This document shows, in pieces, positions 36,482 to 45,873 of a stretch of 64,000 nt of DNA. Location: positions 186,001 through 250,000 of the forward strand of contig OZ254179.1 in NCBI GenBank assembly GCA_965268675.1. The letters run 5' to 3'. Source of the stretch: AAA044-D11 sp009705075. GTDB taxonomy: Bacteria; Actinomycetota; Actinomycetes; Nanopelagicales; Nanopelagicaceae. The notes beneath the pieces are model-generated. The model had not been told where the DNA came from, did no database searches, and saw nothing but the letters and a program-made list of their open reading frames with translations. Within the stretch, counting starts at the first letter, position 1, and the number at the start of each line of letters is the position of its first letter. The translations under genes were made by a program, and so were the position numbers.

Positions 36482-37108
36482 ATGGCCCGTTATACCGGAG
36501 CAGATTGCAAGCGCTGCCGTCGCGAAAAAGTGAAACTCTTTCTTAAGGGTTCTAAATGCGATGGACCGAAGTGTCCGATCGAATCACGTCCTTATCCACC
36601 AGGACAACACGGCCGCGGTCGTTCAAAAGAATCTGAATACCTATTACAGATGCGTGAAAAGCAGAAGTGCGCTCGCATTTACGGTGTTCTTGAGAAGCAA
36701 TTCCGTGGATATTACGAAGAGGCTAATCGTCTTCAAGGTAAGACTGGTGAGAACCTTCTAATCATTCTTGAAACTCGACTAGATAACGTTGTTTATCGCG
36801 CTGGCTTTGCAAAGAGCCGCGATATGGCACGTCAACTAGTTCGTCACGGTCACTTCCTTGTTAACGGCAAGAAGGTAAATATTCCTTCATTCCGCGTAAC
36901 TCCAATGGATGTAATCGATGTACTTCCAGGATCACAAGATGCCACACCATTTATTGTGGCAAGCGCTGAACTTGGTGAAAAAGCTGTCCCAGCGTGGATG
37001 GAAGTTGTTGGATCAAAGTTACGTATTTTGGTTCACGCAACACCAACTCGTACTGTGATTGATACCCAAGTACAAGAGCAACTAATCGTTGAACTTTATT
37101 CTAAGTAG
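36482..37108 (+). CDS. rpsD: 30S ribosomal protein S4
   Basis: S4 is a primary 16S binder and a regulator of the alpha operon in some bacteria. The 208-residue protein has four cysteines near the N-terminus (ADCKRCRREKVKLFLKGSKCDGPKC), which form a zinc site, and the S4 domain in LETRLDNVVYRAGFAKSRDMARQLVRHGHFLVNGKKV. It lies 16 bases after rpsK. Confidence 0.97.
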   Translation: MARYTGADCKRCRREKVKLFLKGSKCDGPKCPIESRPYPPGQHGRGRSKESEYLLQMREKQKCARIYGVLEKQFRGYYEEANRLQGKTGENLLIILETRLDNVVYRAGFAKSRDMARQLVRHGHFLVNGKKVNIPSFRVTPMDVIDVLPGSQDATPFIVASAELGEKAVPAWMEVVGSKLRILVHATPTRTVIDTQVQEQLIVELYSK

Positions 37109-37153
37109 TAAGCACCACCAGCTTTAAAAAACTAAAAACGTAATATCAACCGA

Positions 37154-37173
37154 GAGATCAAATAGTGGATCTC
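37154..37173 (+). promoter_or_regulatory. Hairpin before rpoA
   Basis: GAGATC (37154-37159) pairs with GATCTC (37168-37173) around an 8-base loop, in the 86-base gap between rpsD and rpoA and 20 bases before the start. It has no T tract and is probably a leader or processing structure rather than a terminator. Confidence 0.35.
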
Positions 37174-37194
37174 CCAGACAGACGGAGGAACTAA

Positions 37195-38202
37195 GTGCTA
37201 ATTGCACAACGCCCCATCCTCACCGAGGAAGTAGTAAGCGAATACCGTTCACGGTTCATAATCGAGCCTTTAGAACCGGGCTTTGGTTACACCCTTGGAA
37301 ATTCATTACGTCGTACTTTGTTGTCTTCGATTCCTGGTGCAGCTGTTACCAGCATTCGTGTCAACGGTGCGCTTCATGAATTTGCCACCCTTGATGGCGT
37401 TAAGGAAGATCTCACTGAGATCGTTCTTAATATCAAGAACCTTGTTCTCTCATCTGATAACGATGAGCCTTCACTTCTCTACATCCGCAAGAACGCAGAA
37501 GGTGTCGTAACTGGCGCTGATATTGCTGCTCCTGCTGGCGTAGTAGTACACAACCCAGATCTTCACATCGCAACCCTCAATACAAAGGCCAACTTCGAAG
37601 TTGAACTTACTGTTGAACGTGGTCGCGGTTATGTAACAGCGGTACAGAACAAGGCAGCAGGCGGAGAAATTGGTCGTATTCCAGTTGACTCTATCTACTC
37701 ACCTGTTCTTCGCGTTACCTACAAAGTTGAAGCAACTCGTGTTGAACAACGCACCGACTTCGATCGTTTAATCGTTGATGTCGAGACCAAGCAATCAATG
37801 AAGCCAGGGGATGCAATGGCATCTGCAGGTAAGACTTTGGTTGAACTATTCGGTCTTGCTCGCGAACTTAACGTTGATGCTGAAGGCGTTGAAATGGGAC
37901 CTTCTATTCAAGACACAGCACTTGCTGCAGATCTTGCTCTTCCAATCGAAGATCTTGATCTAACAGTTCGTTCATACAACTGCCTAAAGCGTGAAGGTAT
38001 TCACACTGTTGGCGAACTTGTTGGACGCTCAGAAGCTGATCTAATGGATATCCGTAACTTTGGTTCGAAGTCAATTGATGAAGTGAAAGCAAAGCTTGTA
38101 TCAATGTCACTTCAACTTAAGGACAGCCCAATCGGCTTTGATCCAACAAAGCACGCTAACTATGGAACAAACGTTGACGATGATCTCGTCGATGCTGAAT
38201 AA
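37195..38202 (+). CDS. rpoA: DNA-directed RNA polymerase alpha subunit
   Basis: RpoA dimerises to start polymerase assembly, and its C-terminal domain contacts UP elements and activators. The 335-residue protein has the NTD motif PLEPGFGYTLGNSLRRTLLSSIPGAAVTSI. The CTD (about residues 245-320) includes LTVRSYNCLKREGIHTVGELV and MDIRNFGSKSIDEVK. It starts at GTG with CGGAGGA upstream. It is followed by rplQ 14 bases later. Confidence 0.98.
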   Translation: MLIAQRPILTEEVVSEYRSRFIIEPLEPGFGYTLGNSLRRTLLSSIPGAAVTSIRVNGALHEFATLDGVKEDLTEIVLNIKNLVLSSDNDEPSLLYIRKNAEGVVTGADIAAPAGVVVHNPDLHIATLNTKANFEVELTVERGRGYVTAVQNKAAGGEIGRIPVDSIYSPVLRVTYKVEATRVEQRTDFDRLIVDVETKQSMKPGDAMASAGKTLVELFGLARELNVDAEGVEMGPSIQDTALAADLALPIEDLDLTVRSYNCLKREGIHTVGELVGRSEADLMDIRNFGSKSIDEVKAKLVSMSLQLKDSPIGFDPTKHANYGTNVDDDLVDAE

Positions 38203-38216
38203 GTCAGGAGAAATAA

Positions 38217-38570
38217 ATGCCACGTCCAAGTAAAGGTCCTCGCCTCGGTAGCGGACCTTCTCACGAAAGATTGTTGCTAGGCACTCTGGCTGAACAACTT
38301 TTCGAACACGGCAAGATCACAACCACTGAGACCAAGGCTAAGCGCCTACGTCCATTGGCTGAAAAGTTAATCACTGCTGCAAAGGTTGGAGATCTTCCAG
38401 CTCGTCGTCGCGTTATGGAGACAATCCAGAACAAGTCAGTAGTTCACACACTTTTCACTGAGATCGCGCCAACATTCGCAACTCGCGAAGGTGGATACAC
38501 ACGTATCACTAAAATTGGTCCACGTAACGGTGACAATGCGCCAATGGCGGTAATTGAACTCGTTAAGTAA
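38217..38570 (+). CDS. rplQ: 50S ribosomal protein L17
   Basis: L17 lies at the tunnel exit region. The 117-residue protein has RLGSGPSHERLLLGTLAEQLFEHGKITTTETKAKRLRPLAEKLIT and ends with the conserved GDNAPMAVIELV, of normal length. It is followed by truA after 12 bases. Confidence 0.97.
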   Translation: MPRPSKGPRLGSGPSHERLLLGTLAEQLFEHGKITTTETKAKRLRPLAEKLITAAKVGDLPARRRVMETIQNKSVVHTLFTEIAPTFATREGGYTRITKIGPRNGDNAPMAVIELVK

Positions 38571-38582
38571 AACTAATTAGTT

Positions 38583-39356
38583 ATGTCAGAGCCCACTGTC
38601 TTTCTTGCCAGTGGGTTTTGTCGTTTAAGAATTGATTTAACTTACGACGGCACAAACTATGCCGGTTGGGCGCCGCAACCAGATCGTCGGACAATCGAAG
38701 GCGAATTAACTAGCGCAATTTCAAAGTTAGCGGGCATACAAGTTGAACCTGTTGTTGCGGGTAGAACTGATGCTGGGGTACATGCAACGGCGCAAGTTAT
38801 GCACGTTGATGTTCCAAAATATGCTGACGATATTCCCAATTGGGTATTTAGATTAAATCGTATTTTGGATCCCGATATTCGAATCCTAAAAGTTAGCGTT
38901 GCAGCCGATGATTTTCATGCTCGTTTCTCAGCCGTAGAGCGCGAATACCAATATCGTCTGGCCGATAACAATCAGATTGTTTTGCCACTTGAAAGATATA
39001 ACACCGCTACTTGGTTTAGAGCCCTAGATGTTGAGCGCTTAAATGAGGCGAGTTCTTTACTGCTTGGCGAGCATGATTTTGTTGCATTCTGTAAGTTCCG
39101 TGAAGATCAAAAAACCGTGCGTACATTGAAGAAATTTCATTGGTCCAGATTAGATTCTGGAATTTTGATTGCAGATGTGGCGGCAAATGCTTTCTGTTAT
39201 TCAATGGTTCGAAACCTAGTCGGGGCTGCGGTTGCGGTTGGTGAAGGTCGTTTTGAGAAAGAGTGGGCACAAGCAATTTTAGATAATAAGGAACGCGTTT
39301 CTGATTCATATGTGTTTCCGGCAAATGGTTTAACCCTGGTGAAAGTTACTTACTGA
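38583..39356 (+). CDS. truA: tRNA pseudouridine(38-40) synthase TruA
   Basis: TruA isomerises uridines at positions 38-40 of the tRNA anticodon arm. The 257-residue protein has RIDLTYDGTNYAGWAPQPDRRTIEGEL and the catalytic Asp in AGRTDAGVHATAQV, followed by the family YRLADNN and FCYSMVRNLVGAAVAVGEGR segments. An N-terminal stretch of about 15 residues precedes the core; a start at an internal codon is possible. Its stop overlaps the next ATG (TGATG). Confidence 0.95.
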   Translation: MSEPTVFLASGFCRLRIDLTYDGTNYAGWAPQPDRRTIEGELTSAISKLAGIQVEPVVAGRTDAGVHATAQVMHVDVPKYADDIPNWVFRLNRILDPDIRILKVSVAADDFHARFSAVEREYQYRLADNNQIVLPLERYNTATWFRALDVERLNEASSLLLGEHDFVAFCKFREDQKTVRTLKKFHWSRLDSGILIADVAANAFCYSMVRNLVGAAVAVGEGRFEKEWAQAILDNKERVSDSYVFPANGLTLVKVTY

Positions 39357-40957
39357 TGGGCCATATTGATTTAAGTGGCATCGAATATTGGTTGCCTGAT
39401 GGCAGATTGTTATTGAATGACATCAACTTTCGAGTTGGCGACGGAGCAAAAGTTGCAATCGTTGGCCCAAACGGTTCAGGAAAAACAACCTTAATAAAGA
39501 TGATCTGTGGTGATTTAGCTCCACATGCAGGCAAGGTCGCAATCTCTGGTGGCCTCGGGATTATGCGCCAATTTATTGGACAGGTTCGCGATGAATCAAC
39601 GGTGCGAGATTTACTTGTTTCAATCTCACCGTCAAAAATTCAAGAGGCTGCACTACGCGTGCAAAGGGCAGAGGAGTTGATGAATGAGCGAAATACCGAG
39701 AAGGATCAACTCAATTTTGCTCAAGCAATTTCAGATTGGGGCGATGCTGGGGGATATGACGCCGAAGTTATGTGGGATATGTGTTGTACCAGCGCCTTGA
39801 ATAAAACTTATGATGAAGTTTCTCATCGCCTAGTGAACACACTTTCTGGTGGCGAGCAGAAGAAGCTAGTTTTGCAAGCTTTACTGCGCGGACCTGATGA
39901 GACCTTAATTCTTGATGAACCGGATAACTATTTAGATGTTCCAGCAAAGAGATGGCTTGAGAACGAATTAATCAATACGGGCAAAACCGTTTTCTTTGTG
40001 AGCCACGACCGTGAACTATTAAATAAAGTTGCCCAGAAGATTGTTACAGTCGAACTTGGTGCAACTGGAAATACGGTTTGGGTTCATGGTGGTAATTTCG
40101 CAACCTGGCACGATGCAAGAAAGGCACGACAAGAACGCTTTGCAGAACTTCTTCTTAGATGGAATCAAGAGCATGATCGATTAATTAATTTAGTTAAAAC
40201 TCTTCAGGTCCAAGCGGCAAGTAGCCCAGATATGGCATCTAAATATCGCGCAATGCAGACCAGACTTCGCAAATTCGAAGAAGTTGGTCCACCAGAAGCA
40301 CCACCACTTGAACAAGATGTAAAGGTTACTTTGCGCGGTGCACGCACCGGTCTTCGAGTTTTAACCTGTGAAAAATTGCAATTAACGGGGTTAACAGATC
40401 CATTTGACCTTGAACTTTTCTATGGTGATCGAGTGGCGATTTTGGGTCAGAATGGAACTGGAAAATCTCATTTCTTGCGAGCGCTTTCTGGTGATGAGAG
40501 CGTGAAATATTCTGGAAGTTTTAAGCTAGGCGCGCGAGTTACTCCAGGATTTTTTGCCCAAACTCATGCACATCCAGAATTCATCGGTAAAACACTTGTC
40601 GAAATTCTTTGGGAAGAGGCTTCACTTCAACTCGGACCAGCCAAGAGCGTCTTAAGTAGATATGAATTAAGTCAGCAATCAGATCAACGTTTCGAATCGC
40701 TATCTGGTGGCCAGCAAGCGCGCTTTCAAATTCTCTTACTCGAGCTTCAAGGTTCAACAATGTTGTTATTGGATGAGCCAACAGATAACTTAGATTTGGC
40801 ATCTGCCGAAGCTTTGGAAGAAGGCCTAGCTGGATATTCCGGAACCGTCCTTGCTGTGACCCATGACAGGTGGTTCACCAGAGGATTCGATCGATACCTA
40901 GTATTTCCTGCTACTGGTGGGGTCTATGAGGCGAAAGAGCCCGTGTGGGAATACTGA
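39356..40957 (+). CDS. ABC-F family ATP-binding protein
   Basis: ABC-F proteins are soluble ATPases that act on the ribosome or in antibiotic protection. The 533-residue protein has two nucleotide-binding domains. The first has GPNGSGKTTL, TLSGGEQKKL and LILDEPDNYLD; the second has GQNGTGKSHFL, SLSGGQQARFQ and LLLDEPTDNLD. The linker (about residues 240-320) contains charged helices typical of the P-site tRNA-interaction motif. No membrane segment is present. The start overlaps truA by one base. The exact subfamily is not determined. Confidence 0.88.
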   Translation: MGHIDLSGIEYWLPDGRLLLNDINFRVGDGAKVAIVGPNGSGKTTLIKMICGDLAPHAGKVAISGGLGIMRQFIGQVRDESTVRDLLVSISPSKIQEAALRVQRAEELMNERNTEKDQLNFAQAISDWGDAGGYDAEVMWDMCCTSALNKTYDEVSHRLVNTLSGGEQKKLVLQALLRGPDETLILDEPDNYLDVPAKRWLENELINTGKTVFFVSHDRELLNKVAQKIVTVELGATGNTVWVHGGNFATWHDARKARQERFAELLLRWNQEHDRLINLVKTLQVQAASSPDMASKYRAMQTRLRKFEEVGPPEAPPLEQDVKVTLRGARTGLRVLTCEKLQLTGLTDPFDLELFYGDRVAILGQNGTGKSHFLRALSGDESVKYSGSFKLGARVTPGFFAQTHAHPEFIGKTLVEILWEEASLQLGPAKSVLSRYELSQQSDQRFESLSGGQQARFQILLLELQGSTMLLLDEPTDNLDLASAEALEEGLAGYSGTVLAVTHDRWFTRGFDRYLVFPATGGVYEAKEPVWEY

Positions 40958-40959
40958 TT

Positions 40960-40988
40960 TTGACCCATTTCCCGTTCACGGGTAATCT
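40960..40988 (+). promoter_or_regulatory. Probable rplM-rpsI promoter
   Basis: TTGACC (40960-40965) and TAATCT (40983-40988) are exactly 17 bases apart. The spacer contains the inverted repeat CCCGT-TC-ACGGG (40971-40982), an operator-like feature. The ORF upstream has just ended, so rplM-rpsI has its own start. Confidence 0.7.
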
Positions 40989-41058
40989 AGCCCTCTGCTC
41001 AAATGGCCATAAGGTCAGCGAGCTAAACCGAATCACAATTTAGGAAGAGAGATACCTC

Positions 41059-41511
41059 GTGCGCACTTTCACACCAAAGGCTGGTGACGTTGCTCGTAAA
41101 TGGCATGTCATCGATGCAGAAGGAGTTGTACTTGGTCGTCTTGCAAGCCATGCAGCTGTTCTACTTCGCGGAAAGCATAAGACCACATTCGCACCACACA
41201 TCGACATGGGCGACTTCGTAGTTGTGATCAACGCAGAGAAGATTGTTCTTACCGGACAAAAAGCTGGACAGAAATTTGCTCACCACCACTCTGGTTTCCC
41301 AGGCGGTATGACTTCTATTGTTTACTCAGATCTTATTAATTCAGATCCAGCACGAATTGTTGAAAAAGCAATTCTTGGAATGATTCCTAAGAATAAGTTG
41401 GGCCGCACAGTTGGTTCAAAGCTTAAGGTTTATGCCGGACCAACACATCCACACGCTGCACAGAACCCAACACCATTCGTATTCACCCAAGTTTCACAAA
41501 TGACTAAGTAA
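41059..41511 (+). CDS. rplM: 50S ribosomal protein L13
   Basis: L13 is an early 50S assembly protein. The 150-residue protein starts at GTG (41059) with MRTFTPKAGDVARKWHVIDAEGVVLGRLASHAA, and contains DMGDFVVVINAEKIVLTGQK. GMIPKNKLGRTVGSKLKVY follows in the usual place. It is followed by rpsI after 18 bases, the universal pair. Confidence 0.97.
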   Translation: MRTFTPKAGDVARKWHVIDAEGVVLGRLASHAAVLLRGKHKTTFAPHIDMGDFVVVINAEKIVLTGQKAGQKFAHHHSGFPGGMTSIVYSDLINSDPARIVEKAILGMIPKNKLGRTVGSKLKVYAGPTHPHAAQNPTPFVFTQVSQMTK

Positions 41512-41529
41512 GTAACAGGAGCCATATAA

Positions 41530-42018
41530 ATGTCTGATTTTGATACCGCAATCGATACCGATGTTGAAGAAGTTCCAACATCGTATTCATCTTCAACTCC
41601 TGGTATTGCACCTGGCCGCAAGGGCGTTCTTGCACCTGGTGGCGGAACTGGTCGTCGTAAAGAAGCAGTTGCTCGCGTTCGTCTAGTACCTGGTTCAGGA
41701 AAGTGGATTGTTAACGGCAAAGAGCTAGCTGTTTATTTCCCAAATAAGGTTCACCAACAACTAGTGTCAGAACCATTCCGCACTGTTGGTGCTGAAAATG
41801 AATTCGATGTTGTCGCACGTATCAACGGTGGCGGAACATCAGGACAAGCTGGCGCACTTCGTTTAGGTGTTGCTCGTGCTCTGAATGAAATCGATCGTGA
41901 TGCAAACCGTCCTTCACTTAAGAAGGCTGGATTCCTTGCACGTGATGCTCGTGTTATTGAACGTAAGAAGTACGGCCTTAAGAAGGCTCGTAAGCGTTCT
42001 CAATACAGCAAGCGTTAA
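41530..42018 (+). CDS. rpsI: 30S ribosomal protein S9
   Basis: S9 reaches the P-site tRNA with its C-terminal tail. The 162-residue protein has an acidic N-terminal extension of about 35 residues, then GGGTGRRKEAVARVRLVPGSGKWIVNGK and the end KKYGLKKARKRSQYSKR, which is the tRNA-contacting tail. It is cotranscribed with rplM; glmM starts 17 bases later. Confidence 0.97.
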   Translation: MSDFDTAIDTDVEEVPTSYSSSTPGIAPGRKGVLAPGGGTGRRKEAVARVRLVPGSGKWIVNGKELAVYFPNKVHQQLVSEPFRTVGAENEFDVVARINGGGTSGQAGALRLGVARALNEIDRDANRPSLKKAGFLARDARVIERKKYGLKKARKRSQYSKR

Positions 42019-42034
42019 TTCACTCAATAAAACA

Positions 42035-43357
42035 ATGGCTCTCTTTGGCACTGACGGTGTCAGAGGTGTAGCTAATCGCGATCTCACCGCAGAACTTGCT
42101 CTTGATTTAGCTGTTGCTGCTGCACATGTTTTAGCTGAAGTCGGCGCAATTTCAAAGAATCGTCCCAAAGCAATAGTTGGGCAAGACTCTCGAGCATCAG
42201 GTGAATTTCTGGAATCAGCAATTGTTGCTGGCCTTGCAAGCGCGGGCGTAGATGTTTACAAAGTAGGAGTACTTCCAACTCCGGCAATCGCACATTTAGT
42301 CGCAGCAACCGGCGCGGATTTCGGTGTGATGATTAGCGCATCGCACAATCCAATGCCAGATAATGGAATTAAGTTCTTTGCTAAAGGCGGCGGCAAATTA
42401 GACGATGCCTTAGAAGCTGCAATTGAAGCTCGCTTAAATGAACCTTGGGATCGTCCGATAGGCCGTGAGGTTGGACGCGTAATCTTTGATGAATCTGCGA
42501 GCGAACGATATATCTATCACTTGCTATCGACCTTAAAAGTTAACCTTTCAGGGATAAAGGTTGTTGTTGATTGCGCCAATGGCGCAGCATCTGAAGTTGC
42601 TCCAGAAGTTTATGCGCGATCTGGTGCAGAAGTGATTGCAATTTCCAATCAGCCAAATGGGTTAAACATTAATGAAAATTGTGGCTCGACACATTTAGCG
42701 AATTTAATCGCAGAAGTGAAGAAGAGCGGGGCGGATTTAGGTATTGCTCATGATGGGGATGCCGATCGTTGTTTGGCTATCGATGCTTCAGGCAAGGTAA
42801 TTGATGGCGACTTTATTCTCGCAATTTTGGCTAAGGAGTGGAAAGTTCCAACAGTTGTTGGAACGGTGATGACAAATCTTGGGTTCATTAAAGCGATGAA
42901 TGAGGCGGGAATCTCCTTTGAGAAAACTCCAGTAGGCGATCGCTATGTCTTGGAAAATATGTTGGCTGATGGTCACAAACTTGGTGGTGAACAATCCGGC
43001 CACATAATTATGCGAGATCTGGCAAATACTGGAGATGGTTTATTAACTGCGCTGCAACTGATGTCAGTCATGGCGAGCAGTAAGAAATCTCTGGCTAATC
43101 TGGCAGAAGTTATGGAACGTTTTCCGCAAACTTTAATTAATATTGAAGGTGTAGATAAATCTAAACTGGCGACTTCTAAAGCACTTGCAGTTGCAATTAG
43201 TGAATATGAATCAAAACTTGGAACATCAGGTCGAATCTTGGTGCGTGCATCTGGTACAGAACCGCTTGTTCGTGTAATGGTTGAGGCCGAGAGTCAGATC
43301 GTCGCCGAGGAAATCGCACAGAAACTTGCAGCGCTAGTAAGATTAGAACTCGCGTAA
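42035..43357 (+). CDS. glmM: Phosphoglucosamine mutase
   Basis: GlmM converts glucosamine-6-phosphate to glucosamine-1-phosphate for UDP-GlcNAc. The 440-residue protein starts MALFGTDGVRGVANRDLT; the upstream frame extends back but lies inside rpsI. It has the phospho-Ser motif MISASHNPMPDNGIKFF, the metal loop DGDADRCL and the late VRASGTEPLVRVMVEA motif. It is followed by glmS after 22 bases, so two UDP-GlcNAc steps are adjacent. Confidence 0.96.
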   Translation: MALFGTDGVRGVANRDLTAELALDLAVAAAHVLAEVGAISKNRPKAIVGQDSRASGEFLESAIVAGLASAGVDVYKVGVLPTPAIAHLVAATGADFGVMISASHNPMPDNGIKFFAKGGGKLDDALEAAIEARLNEPWDRPIGREVGRVIFDESASERYIYHLLSTLKVNLSGIKVVVDCANGAASEVAPEVYARSGAEVIAISNQPNGLNINENCGSTHLANLIAEVKKSGADLGIAHDGDADRCLAIDASGKVIDGDFILAILAKEWKVPTVVGTVMTNLGFIKAMNEAGISFEKTPVGDRYVLENMLADGHKLGGEQSGHIIMRDLANTGDGLLTALQLMSVMASSKKSLANLAEVMERFPQTLINIEGVDKSKLATSKALAVAISEYESKLGTSGRILVRASGTEPLVRVMVEAESQIVAEEIAQKLAALVRLELA

Positions 43358-43379
43358 TATTTTTTAAGGAGTCTTTCCT

Positions 43380-45200
43380 ATGTGTGGCATTGTTGGTTAC
43401 ACCGGAAAAGCACTTGCCCTAAGCCCAGTACTCGAAGGTTTACGGAAACTTGAATATCGAGGATATGACTCTGCAGGTATAGCTCTAGTAACGGCCGCAG
43501 GTGAGAAGTTGTGGATTGAAAAACGTGCCGGCAAGCTAGGAAATCTTGAAGAGATATTGGGAGATAAAGTTCCAAATTCTCATTGCGGAATTGGCCATAC
43601 CAGATGGGCTACACATGGTGGCCCAACTGATGAAAATGCGCACCCACATCTAGATAACGAGGGAAAGCTAGCGGTAATTCATAATGGAATTATTGAAAAC
43701 TATTTAGAACTGCGAAAATCTCTCGAAGAAGCAGGACATATCTTTAATTCGGAAACAGATTCAGAATCTGTTGCTCACTTGCTAAGTGACGCCCGCAAGG
43801 AGCACAAGGGTGATCTTGCTGCGGCTATGCGCCAGGTTTGTAAAGAGCTACGCGGCTCCTTCACCATACTTGCAATACATAGCGACGAACCTGGGCGCAT
43901 AGTTGGGGCCCGTAGAAATTCACCACTCGTTGTTGGCATTGGCAATGGTGAGAATTTTCTTGCCTCCGATGTTTCAGCCTTTATTTCATATACCAAGCGG
44001 GCGTTGGAGCTAGGCCAGGATGAAGTTGCAGATATCACTGCTGAAACTATTGTGATTACCGATCTTGCTGGAAATGTAATGAACCAAAATGAGTATGAGA
44101 TTTCTTGGGATGCCAGTGCCGCCGAAAGAGGCGGATTTGAACATTTCATGCTGAAAGAAATATTCGAACAACCTAAAGCAATCGCAGATACCCTGCTAGG
44201 CCGGATAAAAGGATTTAACAGCGAAATACTTAAAGGAATAGATCTAGATGGCATTGAGAAAGTTGTAATTGTCGCCTGTGGAACTGCGTTTAATGCTGGC
44301 CTTGTTGGCAAATATGCAATTGAAAAATGGGCAAATATTGCAGTTGATGTTGAGCTCGCATCAGAATATAGGTATCGAGATCCAAGCGTCGATGAAAATA
44401 CTTTGGTAATTCCAATCTCCCAATCGGGTGAAACTATGGATACTTTGATGGCCTTGCGTTTTGCAAAGAATAAGGGTGCAAGAATTTTTGCTGTTTGCAA
44501 TACAAGTGGCTCAACAATCCCACGCGAATCGGATGCTGTTCTTTACACCCACGCTGGACCTGAGATTGCGGTTGCTTCAACAAAAGCCTTCGAAACCCAG
44601 TTGGTCGCGATGTATTTGATTGGGCTTCATCTGGGCCGTATTAGAGGAACGATTTCGGCAGAATTAATCGCAGAGATTGAGTCAGAATTAGCAGAGCTAC
44701 CTGGGAAAGTTGAGCAAGTTTTGGAAACAGTAGAGCCGCTTCGCGAACTGACCAGGAAATTTAATTCTGCCGCATCAATGTTATTTTTAGGCCGCCATGT
44801 TGGATTTCCAACTGCCCTAGAGGGCGCTTTGAAATTGAAGGAGTTGGCATATATGCATGCTGAAGGATTTGCTGGTGGTGAGTTGAAACACGGACCGATT
44901 GCCTTGATTGAGAATGGAACGCCTGTTGTTGCCATAATGCCAGCAGCCGGTTCGCTTCTAGCCGAGAAGATGGCTTCAAATATCCAAGAAGTAAAGGCCA
45001 GAGGAGCCGTAGTAATTGCAATTGCAGACTCCGGATTCGAAGCAGCAGATTACTTGGTTCGAATTCCAACCACTCACGAATTCCTACAACCTGTTTTAGC
45101 TGTAGTGCCACTTCAAGTAATCGCATATGAGATGGCCGTAGCCAGAGGAAATGATGTTGATCAACCTCGAAATCTGGCAAAATCGGTCACGGTTGAATGA
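43380..45200 (+). CDS. glmS: Glutamine--fructose-6-phosphate aminotransferase (isomerizing)
   Basis: GlmS makes glucosamine-6-phosphate from fructose-6-phosphate and glutamine. The 606-residue protein begins MCGIVGYTG, with the glutaminase Cys directly after Met, and has GHTRWATHGGPTDENAHPH in the glutaminase domain. Two SIS domains follow, and it ends with the conserved DQPRNLAKSVTVE. No ribozyme-like element is obvious in the 22-base gap upstream. It is followed closely by a PAP2 gene. Confidence 0.97.
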   Translation: MCGIVGYTGKALALSPVLEGLRKLEYRGYDSAGIALVTAAGEKLWIEKRAGKLGNLEEILGDKVPNSHCGIGHTRWATHGGPTDENAHPHLDNEGKLAVIHNGIIENYLELRKSLEEAGHIFNSETDSESVAHLLSDARKEHKGDLAAAMRQVCKELRGSFTILAIHSDEPGRIVGARRNSPLVVGIGNGENFLASDVSAFISYTKRALELGQDEVADITAETIVITDLAGNVMNQNEYEISWDASAAERGGFEHFMLKEIFEQPKAIADTLLGRIKGFNSEILKGIDLDGIEKVVIVACGTAFNAGLVGKYAIEKWANIAVDVELASEYRYRDPSVDENTLVIPISQSGETMDTLMALRFAKNKGARIFAVCNTSGSTIPRESDAVLYTHAGPEIAVASTKAFETQLVAMYLIGLHLGRIRGTISAELIAEIESELAELPGKVEQVLETVEPLRELTRKFNSAASMLFLGRHVGFPTALEGALKLKELAYMHAEGFAGGELKHGPIALIENGTPVVAIMPAAGSLLAEKMASNIQEVKARGAVVIAIADSGFEAADYLVRIPTTHEFLQPVLAVVPLQVIAYEMAVARGNDVDQPRNLAKSVTVE

Positions 45201-45201
45201 T

Positions 45202-45873
45202 ATGAAATCTGAACTCTTAGAAAAGCGACGCGATGAGATGTTTCATGCGCTTCGAGTTTCAGCGTTGCTCTTTTTAGGTTTTCTATTCATCACCCAACAA
45301 GTTCTAACGCGGGGCTGGCTTTACCGCTTAGATCATTTCATTTTGCATTTGAAGAATCCACAATTCAAGGGGCTTGCCGGTCATATTCTAATTGGGCTAG
45401 ATGATCTTGGACTTCGCTGGTTCACAGCAACTGTCCTGTTGATTTGCGCCGGGATCATTAGCTGGCGGTTTAAATCTTTTCGGCCAATAAACTTATCTCT
45501 ATTGGCGCTCTTATCGCTTAATCTTGTTGTCGGAGTAACAAAGATAGTTATCGGTCGAACTAAACCGAGACTTTATATCGATGTCTTGCATGCGAATGGT
45601 ATGTCTTACCCAAGTGGGCATGCATCAAATGCACTCATTTCCTGGGGCTTGCTCGCTTACTTAATTTATAGATATACAAATCGTGCCCCATTCAAGGGAA
45701 TTAAGTTATATCCGATTGTCGGATTGATTACTTTCACAGTCGTTATAGTCTCTCTCATTAGAAATACTCACTGGTTCTCAGATTTACTCGGCGGGGTATT
45801 TATTGGAGGAGCACTGCTTGTGGCAATAATTGCAATTGATCGCTTTGTTCCTTCAGAAAAGCAGCCCTCGTGA
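45202..45873 (+). CDS. PAP2-family membrane phosphatase
   Basis: This 223-residue protein has several membrane helices and the PAP2 signature in order: KIVIGRTKPR, PSGHASN and RNTHWFSDLLGG, which carry the Arg, Ser-His and His of the phosphatase site. Family members dephosphorylate undecaprenyl diphosphate or phosphatidic acid at the membrane. The ATG at 45202 follows the glmS stop by one base; an earlier in-frame codon at 45151 lies within glmS. The place among GlcN and alanine genes suggests an undecaprenyl-diphosphate role, which is inference. Confidence 0.87.
   Translation: MKSELLEKRRDEMFHALRVSALLFLGFLFITQQVLTRGWLYRLDHFILHLKNPQFKGLAGHILIGLDDLGLRWFTATVLLICAGIISWRFKSFRPINLSLLALLSLNLVVGVTKIVIGRTKPRLYIDVLHANGMSYPSGHASNALISWGLLAYLIYRYTNRAPFKGIKLYPIVGLITFTVVIVSLIRNTHWFSDLLGGVFIGGALLVAIIAIDRFVPSEKQPS

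Noticed and set aside
43358..43379. Possible glmS ribozyme upstream of glmS
   Set aside because: The gap from glmM is only 22 bases, too short for the ribozyme.
43775..44500. 241-codon minus-strand frame inside glmS
   Set aside because: GlmS is clearly coding on the plus strand; the opposite frame has biased Ser/Pro content expected of a shadow frame.
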